In this document: positions 11,329 to 18,866 of the stretch, one piece after another
Numbering within the stretch: position 1 is the first letter of the stretch
How the letters are laid out: the number at the start of each line of letters is the position of its first letter
Assembly: GCF_003604215.1 (NCBI RefSeq)
Contig: NZ_QXGS01000005.1
Coordinates: 62,001 to 126,000, forward strand
Reading direction: 5' to 3'
Source: Teichococcus vastitatis
GTDB lineage: Bacteria; Pseudomonadota; Alphaproteobacteria; Acetobacterales; Acetobacteraceae
Length of the DNA: 64,000 nucleotides
Position numbers and translations under genes: made by a program
Notes under the pieces: model-generated
Seen by the model: the letters and a program-made list of their open reading frames with translations, nothing else
Told to the model about the DNA's origin: nothing
Databases searched by the model: none

Positions 11329-11973
11329 TCATGCCTTGGGGGCCTCAGAGATCGGACCGGCCGGACGCTCCTCCACCACCTCGTCGATCAGGCCGAAGGC
11401 CTTCGCCTCCTCCGCCGACATGTAGCTGTCGCGTTCCAGCTTGCGCTCGATCTCCTCGATAGGCTGGCCGGTATGCTTCACATAGATCTGGTTCAGCCGC
11501 TTACGCAGCGACAGGATCTCGCGTGCCTGGATCTCGATGTCGGTCGCCTGACCCTGCGCACCGCCGGACGGCTGGTGCACCATGATGCGGCTGTTCGGCA
11601 GCGCAAAGCGCTTGCCCTTGGCGCCGGCGGTCAGCAGCAGCGATCCCATCGACGCCGCCATGCCCAGGCACACCGTGGATACCGGCGCGCGGATGTACTG
11701 CATGGTGTCGTACATCGCGAGGCCGGCCGAGACCACGCCACCCGGGCTGTTGATGTAGAAGGCGATGTCCTTGTTCGGATTCTCGCTTTCAAGGAACAGC
11801 AGCTGGGCGCAAATCAGCGACGACATCTGGTCGTAGACCGGCCCGGTCAGGAAGATGATCCGTTCCTTCAGCAGGCGCGAATAGATATCGAAGGCACGCT
11901 CGCCCCGCGCGGTCTGCTCGATGACCATCGGGACGAGGTTGTTATAGGTTTCGACCGGATCACGATCCCGCAT
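11329..11973 (-). CDS. clpP: ATP-dependent Clp protease proteolytic subunit ClpP
   Basis: This is the tetradecameric serine peptidase that degrades substrates delivered by ClpX, 214 residues. The catalytic triad is visible: Ser in [10 protein letters not shown], His in IMVHQPSGG, and Asp in [11 protein letters not shown]. The family motif [12 protein letters not shown] is also present. The ATG at 11973 has an AAGGA box upstream. It lies between tig and clpX on the same strand, the standard chaperone-protease order. Confidence 0.98.
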   Translation of the reverse strand: MRDRDPVETYNNLVPMVIEQTARGERAFDIYSRLLKERIIFLTGPVYDQMSSLICAQLLFLESENPNKDIAFYINSPGGVVSAGLAMYDTMQYIRAPVSTVCLGMAASMGSLLLTAGAKGKRFALPNSRIMVHQPSGGAQGQATDIEIQAREILSLRKRLNQIYVKHTGQPIEEIERKLERDSYMSAEEAKAFGLIDEVVEERPAGPISEAPKA

Positions 11974-12217
11974 CTTGCATCCTTCCGCGGTGGACGGGCC
12001 ACCGGGCCACGGAAGAGCCCTTGCCCATCCCGCCCCGGCGAATCCCGTCCGCCATCACCCTAGACTTCAATTGTTAACATGGTGCAGACGCCGCGCAGGG
12101 GAAAGAGGGGGGCGGATATGGTTGCGCCAGGGGATCGAAAATTTCCGCGGCACAGTCTCCGGGGCGGCAGCCCCCTCCCGGTGCCGGGACGCCTTTCGGC
12201 ATCCCAGCGACAGGGCA

Positions 12218-13999
12218 TCAGGTTGTCGGATCGGCTGACAGCTCTCCGGCAGGCACTTCCTTCTCGGTGACCTTGGCCAGCTCCAGCATGAAGTCCACCA
12301 CCTTCTCCTCGAAGATGGGCGCACGCAGGCTGTCGATCGCCTGCGGGTTCTTCTGGAAGAAGTCGAAGACCTGCTTCTCCTGGCCCGGGTAGCGCTGGGC
12401 CTCGGTCCGCATGGCGCGGGACAGCTCCTCGTTGGTCACCTGGATGTTGTTGGTGCGGCCGATCTCGCTCAACAGCAGGCCAAGGCGGATGCGGCGCTCG
12501 GCGATAGCCTTGTAGTCGGCCTTCAGCGTGTCCTCATCCTTGCCCTTGTCTTCCTCATCCAGGCGGCCCGCCTTCAGGTCGGCCTCGACCCGCTGCCAGA
12601 TCTGCGCGAACTCGGTCTCCACCATCGATGCCGGCACCTCGAACGAGGCCTGGGCCGAAAGCGCGTCCAGCAGCTTGCGCTTCACATTGAGGCGCGACAG
12701 CTGGTCATACTCGCCCTGCAGGCTCTCGGTGACGCGCTGCTTCAGCTCGTCCACGCTGCCGAGGCCGAGCTTCTTGGCGAACTCCTCATCCACCGCGGCC
12801 GAGACCGGCTTCTGCAGCTTCTTGGCCGTCAGTTCGAAGCGGGCCGGCTTGCCGGCGAGTTCGGCGGCGCCGTACTCGGCCGGGAAGGTCACGTCCACAT
12901 GGCGGGTTTCGCCGACCTTGATGCCCTCGAGACCTTCCGCGAAGCCGGGAATGAAGCCGGCCCCGCCGATCTCCACCGGCATGTCCGTGCCGGTGCCGCC
13001 CGGGAAGGCAGCGCCCACCGCTCCATCCTCGCCCTGGCGCAGGGCCACGTTGGTTATGGTCAGGACAACGTCGTCCTTCTTGTCGGCGAAGCCGACACGG
13101 ACACTGACCCGCAGCATGCCGGACGCACCTTCCGGCGCAGTCCAGGTAGCGCTGACCGACGCCTCCTCCATGCCGGGCGGCGTCACGGAAACCTCGCCAG
13201 ACTGCACAGTCTTGCCAGTGTCATCCTGCAGGTCAAAGAACACGACGCCCTTAGCATTATCGGAGAGCGGTGCATCAACCTTCCAACGGAAGAAAATGTT
13301 CAGGACATCACCGCCCTGGAGCTTCGGACCGGAAACAAAGGTGACGCGGGCAGCGTCGGCACCCGACAGCTTCGCCACGGCGCCGCCATCAACGGCCTCC
13401 AGGCTACCGGTGCCGCCAGCCTGCGTCAGCTTCCAGCTCTCCGCTGGAGTACCCGAGAGCAGATCCTGAGGCCCGACAACACGGCCGATGAAGTCTGTCA
13501 CCACCACGTCGCCCTGCTGGGCGGCGCGGTCCTCGGTGACGTCCTCCATGGCGCGGTTACGGGCGGCGATGCCCTCCAGCGCCCTGGAGACTTCCTCATC
13601 GCCGACCTTGGCGACCGGCTTCTCCAGTTCAATGGCGGAGAAGTCCGGCAGCTGGATCTCCGGCATCTGCTCCAGCTCGATCTTGAATTCGAGGTCGGCA
13701 TCGTCCTTGAACGACACCAGCTCGATCTTCGGCTGCATGGCAGGTCGCAGGCCGCGCTCCTCCACCACGGTGCGGGTCACGGACTGGACCTGCTGCTCCA
13801 GCACCTCGCTCATCACGGCGGAAGCATAGCGCTGCTTCACCACGGCCATCGGCACCTTGCCCGGGCGGAAGCCCGGCAGGCGGATGTCCTTGGCCAGCGA
13901 CACCAGGCGCTGATCGCGCGCCGCGGCAATGTCGGCCGCCGGAACCACCACGGTAAAGGCCCGCTTCAGCCCCTCGGCTGCCAGCTCGGTCACCTGCAT
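12218..13999 (-). CDS. tig: Trigger factor with a large domain insertion
   Basis: This is a ribosome-associated chaperone and prolyl isomerase for nascent chains. It is 593 residues against the usual 430-450. The ribosome-binding signature GFRPGKVP is at residues 43-50. The FKBP domain starts at about residue 163 (GDVVVTDFIGRV) but is interrupted after residue 174 by about 150 extra residues. It resumes at residue 329 with AAFPGGTGTDMP and GFIPGFAEGLEG. The C-terminal chaperone domain (PVSAAVDEEFAKKLG onward) is intact. The start is the ATG at 13999, because further upstream is tRNA-Leu sequence. The frame is open throughout, so this is an insertion, not a frameshift. Order: tRNA-Leu, tig, clpP, clpX, lon. 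Confidence 0.95.
   Translation of the reverse strand: MQVTELAAEGLKRAFTVVVPAADIAAARDQRLVSLAKDIRLPGFRPGKVPMAVVKQRYASAVMSEVLEQQVQSVTRTVVEERGLRPAMQPKIELVSFKDDADLEFKIELEQMPEIQLPDFSAIELEKPVAKVGDEEVSRALEGIAARNRAMEDVTEDRAAQQGDVVVTDFIGRVVGPQDLLSGTPAESWKLTQAGGTGSLEAVDGGAVAKLSGADAARVTFVSGPKLQGGDVLNIFFRWKVDAPLSDNAKGVVFFDLQDDTGKTVQSGEVSVTPPGMEEASVSATWTAPEGASGMLRVSVRVGFADKKDDVVLTITNVALRQGEDGAVGAAFPGGTGTDMPVEIGGAGFIPGFAEGLEGIKVGETRHVDVTFPAEYGAAELAGKPARFELTAKKLQKPVSAAVDEEFAKKLGLGSVDELKQRVTESLQGEYDQLSRLNVKRKLLDALSAQASFEVPASMVETEFAQIWQRVEADLKAGRLDEEDKGKDEDTLKADYKAIAERRIRLGLLLSEIGRTNNIQVTNEELSRAMRTEAQRYPGQEKQVFDFFQKNPQAIDSLRAPIFEEKVVDFMLELAKVTEKEVPAGELSADPTT
13016..13477 (-). other. Inserted beta-rich domain within trigger factor
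   Basis: Residues about 175-328 of trigger factor are not part of the usual fold. They sit in the turn between the first two strands of the FKBP domain, which normally reads like DFxGxxDGxxFxGG. The segment has the alternating pattern of a jelly-roll carbohydrate-binding-type domain: SWKLTQAGGTGSLE, then GGDVLNIFFRW, GVVFFDLQDDTGK, ATWTAPEGASGMLRVSV and DDVVLTITNVAL. The similarity is my reading of the pattern. The stretch 13194-13350 also looks slightly poorer in GC than the flanking tig sequence. Confidence 0.75.
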
Positions 14000-14062
14000 C
14001 GCCACACCAACGCTCCTAGAGAATATAGACCGGTCAGGGCCGGCGCGATTGCGGGGGCCGGG

Positions 14063-14147
14063 TGGTGCGGGCGGAGGGACTTGAACCCCCACGGCTTGCG
14101 CCACTGGAACCTAAATCCAGCGTGTCTGCCAATTCCACCACGCCCGC
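14063..14147 (-). tRNA. tRNA-Leu (anticodon TAG)
   Basis: An 85-base tRNA with a long variable arm, acceptor stem GCGGGCG/CGCCCGC, anticodon loop TTTAGGT (anticodon TAG), T-loop TTCAAGT, discriminator A and encoded CCA. It lies 63 bases upstream of tig on the same strand. Confidence 0.95.
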
Positions 14148-14319
14148 CAGACCCACGACGCCTCCACGGCCGGCGTTCATGAGCCGGCGCGTTTAGCGCA
14201 GTGGCGCGGTTATTGAAAGAGCACAGCCGCCCATCCCCGCCTTGCGCGCCCCCGGCGGCGGCGGCACACAGGATGAAGCGGCCCATCCCGGCCGTTCCGC
14301 GCCCGAGGTTTTCGCCCGC

Positions 14320-15513
14320 ATGAGCGTCTCCAGCCCCACCCGCCCCGCCCTCCTGGACGACCTGCCCGAGCGCATCCGCGCCCTGGCGCAGAACCAGATC
14401 GCCGAGGTGGCCGATCTGGGCCGCGAGGACCCCGAGGTGATCAAGCTGTGGATCGGCGAGGGCGACCTGCCGACTCCGTCCCTCGTGGTGGATGCGGCGG
14501 CGGCGGCGATGCGCGCCGGCCACACGCGCTACACCTACGCGCACGGCCTGCCGCGGCTGCGCCAAGCCCTGTCGGATTATCATCGTCGCCACTGGGGGGT
14601 CGAGGTGCCGGCCGGCCGCTTCACCCTGACGGCCGGCGGTATGAATGCCATCATGCAGGCCATGCAGGCGGTGCTCAACTCCGGGGACGAGGTGATCTTC
14701 CCGGCACCGCACTGGCCCAATCTGGCCGCCACCGTGCAGGTGCTGGGCGGCGTCGCCGTGCCGGTCGCGCTGGATCGGGGCGCAGATGGCGGGTTCAGCC
14801 TCAGCCTGGAGGCAATCGAGGCGGCGATCACCCCGAGAAGCAGGGTCATCGCCATCAACTCGCCGTCCAACCCGACCGGCTGGGTGATGAGCAAGGGGGA
14901 GATGGCCGCGCTGCGCGACCTCGCCCGGGAACGCGGCCTGTGGATCCTGTCGGATGAGGTGTACAACCACTTCACCTACGGCAACAGCATCGCTCCGTCC
15001 TTCCTGCAGGTCTGCACCGCCGAAGACAAGCTCCTGATCTCGAACACCTTCTCCAAGAATTGGGCGATGACCGGCTGGCGAGCCGGCTGGCTCATCTTCC
15101 CTCAGGGCATGGAACAGGTGTTCGACAACCTCGGCCAGTACAACACCACCTCGATCCCGACCTTTATCCAACATGCCTGCATTGCCGCCTTGGAAGAAGG
15201 CGACGACTTCATCCGCACCATGGTGGGCCGTTGCCGCGACAGCCGGGACATCTTCTCCGAGGGATTGGCGGCGATCCCCGGCATCACCACGCAGGCGCCG
15301 GAGGGCAGCTTCTACTTGATGTTCTCGGTGGCCGGCGAAACCGATTCCAAGGCCCTGGCCATCCGGCTGCTGCGGGAGGCCAAGGTCGGGCTGGCGCCCG
15401 GCACCGCGTTCGGGCCAGAAGGCCAGGGCCAGCTGCGACTCTGCTTCGCCGTGGACACGGCGCTGGCGCGGGAAGCGATGCGGCGGCTCGACGCCTATTT
15501 CCGGAGCCGCTGA
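14320..15513 (+). CDS. Pyridoxal-phosphate aminotransferase, class I/II
   Basis: This is a fold-type I PLP aminotransferase of 397 residues. It has the substrate-binding NSPSNPTGWVM motif, the Asp that binds the pyridine nitrogen in LSDEVYNHF, and the Schiff-base lysine in NTFSKNWAMTGWRAGW. The ATG at 14320 follows a GAGG box at 11 bases, and the earlier ATG at 14242 adds an unlikely Gly-rich leader. Members act on aspartate, aromatic or other amino acids, and the substrate cannot be read from sequence. It is divergent from tRNA-Leu/tig and convergent with the GH15 gene. Confidence 0.9.
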   Translation: MSVSSPTRPALLDDLPERIRALAQNQIAEVADLGREDPEVIKLWIGEGDLPTPSLVVDAAAAAMRAGHTRYTYAHGLPRLRQALSDYHRRHWGVEVPAGRFTLTAGGMNAIMQAMQAVLNSGDEVIFPAPHWPNLAATVQVLGGVAVPVALDRGADGGFSLSLEAIEAAITPRSRVIAINSPSNPTGWVMSKGEMAALRDLARERGLWILSDEVYNHFTYGNSIAPSFLQVCTAEDKLLISNTFSKNWAMTGWRAGWLIFPQGMEQVFDNLGQYNTTSIPTFIQHACIAALEEGDDFIRTMVGRCRDSRDIFSEGLAAIPGITTQAPEGSFYLMFSVAGETDSKALAIRLLREAKVGLAPGTAFGPEGQGQLRLCFAVDTALAREAMRRLDAYFRSR

Positions 15514-15578
15514 GCCCACCAGCATCGCCGCTGAACCCGGAACAGAACGACTTGCCCAACCTCTGCCGGCGGATGAGA

Positions 15579-17438
15579 TCAGTCCCGCAAGCCGAAGCGG
15601 GCGATGCTGCCGTCCAGCCGCAGCGCATGGTTGATCACCGCCATCTGGGTGAAGCCCTGCGGGAAGTTGCCCAGGAACTCCCCGGTGGCGAGGTCGAACT
15701 CCTCGGCATAGAGACCGAGATCGTTGGCACGGCCCAGCAGCCGCTCGAACATCGCCTTGGCGGGCCGGGTGCGGCCCATCAGCGCCAAGCACCCCACCAG
15801 CCAGAAGGAACAGACGGCGAAAGCCCCCTCCTTCTCGGGGAAGCCGTCATCCGCGTCGTAGCGGCGTACCAGATCGCCCGTCGCCAGATCGCGCTGCACC
15901 GCCTCCAGCGTGGCGGCGATGCGCGGGTCCCCGGGTTCGAACGCGCCATACAGCACCGCGCGCAGCACCGCCGCGTCAAGCCGGTCGGAGCCGTAGGCCA
16001 TGGCGAAGGCGCCGCGCCGGATGCTCCAGCCCCGCCGATGGTATTCCTCGCGGATCTCGCCGGCCGCGCGATCCCAGCCGGCGATATCGAGATCATGGTA
16101 GCCCATGATCTCGGCGGTGCGGGCGGCGGAATGCAGCGCCCGCCACAGCATCGCCTTGGTGTGAAGGTAATGCTGCGGCGCGCCGCGGATCTCCCAGATG
16201 CCATGATCCGGCTCGTGCCGCCGCGCCAGGGCCTGCTCGGCCAGAGCCCGCAGGGCGGATTTCAGGTGCCGGCCGACGCTGTGCGGCAGGTTGCGGCCGA
16301 CCCGGTCCACATAAAGGTGCAGTGAGGACAGGAACTCGCCGTAAATGTCATGCTGCCGCTGGTCCTTGGCGGCATTGCCGATGCGTACGGGGCGGGAGCC
16401 GCGGTAGCCTTCCAGGTGGTCCAGCGTTTCTTCGGGCGCCGGCGGGTCCTTGATGCCGTACAGGAGGCGCAGCTCGGCGCCCGGCCCCTCGCCGATCTCG
16501 CGCAGGAACCGCATGAACTCCGCCGCTTCCCGGAGATAGCCGAGGTTCACGAAGGCACCCACGGAAAAGCTGGCGTCACGCATCCAGGCCAAGCGGTAAT
16601 CGAAGTTGCGCGTGCCCCCCACCGCCTCGGGCAGGGAGGTGGTGGCGGCGGCAATGATGGCGCCGCTGGGCGCGTAGCACAGCAGCTTCAGGCACAGTGC
16701 CGAGCGCAGCACCATCTCGCGGTAAGGACCGCGATACCCGCAGCGCGCGCTCCATTCCTCCCAGTAGCGGCGGCTTTGCGCCAGGCGGTGCGCCACACCC
16801 TCGGCATGCACCGGCGGCTCCCGCCCCTGCTCGCCATGGGTCAGCACCAGGAAGGCTTCCTCGCCCTGACGCAGGGAAAAGGGAATCCAGGCCTCGTTGC
16901 CGCGCAGCTCCGGCGGGGCCGAGCCGGCGGCGCGCAGCCGGTGCCCGCCGGCCGAGAACAGCACGCAATCGGGATGTGCCGCCGCGCCGGCCTGCAGCCG
17001 GCCGTAGTCGAAGGCAGGGCGCACCCGGAACCAGCCGCTGACGCAGCCCGATACGCAGCGCAGCAGGCGGATCAGCCGGGTTTCCCCTTCCCCGTCCGGA
17101 CCTTCCTCGGATAACGGGGCCGGCGGGTTCACTGGCATGAAATCAGTCAGCGTCGCCTCGCCGCCCGCCATGGCCAGGTGCGTTTCGAGAATATTGGTGC
17201 CCGGCAGGTAGCGGCGGCCGGCCGGTCGCGGCTCGCCCTGTCCTGCACCGCCTTCCACGGTGCAGAGTCCGCCTCGTCCGTCATCCAGGATCCGCAGAAA
17301 CAAGGCCGGGCTGTCATGGCGTGGCCAGCAGAGCCAGTCCACCGAACCATCCGGCGCGATCAGGGCGGTGCTGTGCGTATCGCCGATGATGCCGTAATCG
17401 CTGATCGGCCGGTAGCGGCCGCGGGTTGCCGGAGCCAT
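15579..17438 (-). CDS. Glycoside hydrolase family 15 protein (glucoamylase/trehalase-like)
   Basis: The 619-residue protein has the bacterial GH15 layout. The N-terminal beta domain opens with YRPISDYGIIGDTHSTAL and DGSVDWLCWPRHDSPALF. The alpha/alpha-barrel has GGTRNFDYRLAWMRDASF and the two expected acidic catalytic sites, in DHGIWEIRG and EKEGAFAVCSFW. Such enzymes release glucose from alpha-glucosides or trehalose. No signal peptide is seen, so it is probably cytosolic. The start is the ATG at 17438, 11 bases after the upstream oxidoreductase, so the two are likely co-transcribed. Confidence 0.88.
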   Translation of the reverse strand: MAPATRGRYRPISDYGIIGDTHSTALIAPDGSVDWLCWPRHDSPALFLRILDDGRGGLCTVEGGAGQGEPRPAGRRYLPGTNILETHLAMAGGEATLTDFMPVNPPAPLSEEGPDGEGETRLIRLLRCVSGCVSGWFRVRPAFDYGRLQAGAAAHPDCVLFSAGGHRLRAAGSAPPELRGNEAWIPFSLRQGEEAFLVLTHGEQGREPPVHAEGVAHRLAQSRRYWEEWSARCGYRGPYREMVLRSALCLKLLCYAPSGAIIAAATTSLPEAVGGTRNFDYRLAWMRDASFSVGAFVNLGYLREAAEFMRFLREIGEGPGAELRLLYGIKDPPAPEETLDHLEGYRGSRPVRIGNAAKDQRQHDIYGEFLSSLHLYVDRVGRNLPHSVGRHLKSALRALAEQALARRHEPDHGIWEIRGAPQHYLHTKAMLWRALHSAARTAEIMGYHDLDIAGWDRAAGEIREEYHRRGWSIRRGAFAMAYGSDRLDAAVLRAVLYGAFEPGDPRIAATLEAVQRDLATGDLVRRYDADDGFPEKEGAFAVCSFWLVGCLALMGRTRPAKAMFERLLGRANDLGLYAEEFDLATGEFLGNFPQGFTQMAVINHALRLDGSIARFGLRD

Positions 17439-17449
17439 GGAGGACGCTT

Positions 17450-18736
17450 CTAGCCGTCGCCCTTCAGGCCCGGGCCGCGCGTGGCATCCAGCGTGTCCGC
17501 CGCCGGCAGCGCCACCGGCTGGCCGGTCTCGGCGCTGCGGTAGAGCGCCTCCATGATGCGATGGTCCTGCAGCCCCTCCTCGCCAGGCGTGCGCGGCGTG
17601 TGGCCGGTGAGCACACATTCCGCCATGTGGTCGATCTCGGCAGCGAACTGGTTCTTCTGCGACAGGCGCAGCTCCTCGATGCCCTCGGCGCGGCCGGCGC
17701 GGCGGGCGACGCGCATGGACTGGCCCTCATAGGCAAAGGCGTTCTCCACATCGATCCAGCCCTTCTCCAGCCGCACCCGCAGATCCTTGCTTTCATGCGC
17801 GCCGTAGCTGCAGGCACAATTGGCGATCAGGCCGGAGGGAAAGCGCAGCATGAAGGCCATGCTTTCCTCCACCTCGCGGTAGCGCGGGTCATTCTTCGGG
17901 TTGTCGATGCGGGCGAACACTTCCACGGGCTCCTCCCCGGAATAGAAGCGCGCGGAATTCAGGCAATAGAGCCCGATGTCGGGCAGCGCGCCGCCGCCGG
18001 CCAGCGCCTTCTTGAAGCGCCACTGATCGATCTCGCCCTGCACCTGGGTGTTTACCGCCTCGATGAAGCGCGGACGCCCCAGCTCGCCGGAGCGCAGCAG
18101 GTCGGTGGCCTGGCGGTTATAGGGCTCATACTGGCAGCGATACGCCACCATCAGCTTCACCTTGGCGGCGGCGCAGGCCTGCACCATCTCGGCCGCCTCG
18201 GCGGCGGTGTTGGCCATCGGCTTCTCACACAGCACATGTTTGCCGGACCGGGCGGCGCGCAGGGTGAACTCGTGATGCAGGCCGTTGGGCAGCACGATGT
18301 AGACAACCTGCACCTCCGGATTGTCGCGGATGCGATCGAAGCTGCCGTAATCGTACAGCGCGTCCGGCCGGATGCCGTGCTGCTCAGCCACGATGCGCGC
18401 CTTGTCCGGCGTGCCGGACACCAGCGCCACGGGACGCGCCTGCCTGCACTCGGCGAAGGCCGGCAGCAGCTGCTCCAGCGACAGCCGGCCCAGACCGACC
18501 AGCGCGAAGCCGACCCGCTTCTCCGGAGGTAGCGGTGCCGGGGGCGGCGGAGAGGGACGATCCGCCTCCCCCCTCCAGTTCGGAAAGGTGACACGGCCGT
18601 TCTCGACCTGCCCGATATCCGCCGGAACCGGGGGCAGCGGCCCGGCCGCCGTGGCAGGCTGCGACAGGGCGCCACCCATCAGGCTGACGCCGATGGAGCC
18701 GGAGCCCAGGAGAAGGCGGCGGGAAACAAGGAACAT
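17450..18736 (-). CDS. Gfo/Idh/MocA oxidoreductase, glucose-fructose oxidoreductase-like, Tat-exported
   Basis: This is a 428-residue NAD(P)-dependent sugar oxidoreductase. It starts with a twin-arginine-type leader (VSRRLLLGSGSIGVSL), then a Pro-rich spacer. The Rossmann motif VGFALVGLGRLSLEQ is at about residue 74, and the Gfo signature HVLCEKPMANTAAEA follows. The C-terminal domain has GGGALPDIGLYCLN. Together with the leader this resembles periplasmic glucose-fructose oxidoreductase, which holds its cofactor tightly. It is probably in one unit with the downstream GH15 gene, pointing to sugar metabolism. The substrate is inferred. Confidence 0.85.
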   Translation of the reverse strand: MFLVSRRLLLGSGSIGVSLMGGALSQPATAAGPLPPVPADIGQVENGRVTFPNWRGEADRPSPPPPAPLPPEKRVGFALVGLGRLSLEQLLPAFAECRQARPVALVSGTPDKARIVAEQHGIRPDALYDYGSFDRIRDNPEVQVVYIVLPNGLHHEFTLRAARSGKHVLCEKPMANTAAEAAEMVQACAAAKVKLMVAYRCQYEPYNRQATDLLRSGELGRPRFIEAVNTQVQGEIDQWRFKKALAGGGALPDIGLYCLNSARFYSGEEPVEVFARIDNPKNDPRYREVEESMAFMLRFPSGLIANCACSYGAHESKDLRVRLEKGWIDVENAFAYEGQSMRVARRAGRAEGIEELRLSQKNQFAAEIDHMAECVLTGHTPRTPGEEGLQDHRIMEALYRSAETGQPVALPAADTLDATRGPGLKGDG

Positions 18737-18866
18737 GTGCAGCGACCTCGGCTGGAGTGCCGCATCATCCGCCGCGCGGGGCGGCCTTGTCCGACGATGC
18801 CGCGATCACCGAGGAGGATGGTGCCGGGGAAAGAAAGCGGAACCCCCGCGGCAGTTGCCCCACGCC

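Noticed and set aside
12218-13999. That the long trigger factor reflects two fused genes or a frameshift.
   Set aside because: One frame is continuous, the FKBP domain resumes in phase after the insert, and there is no internal start with a ribosome-binding site.
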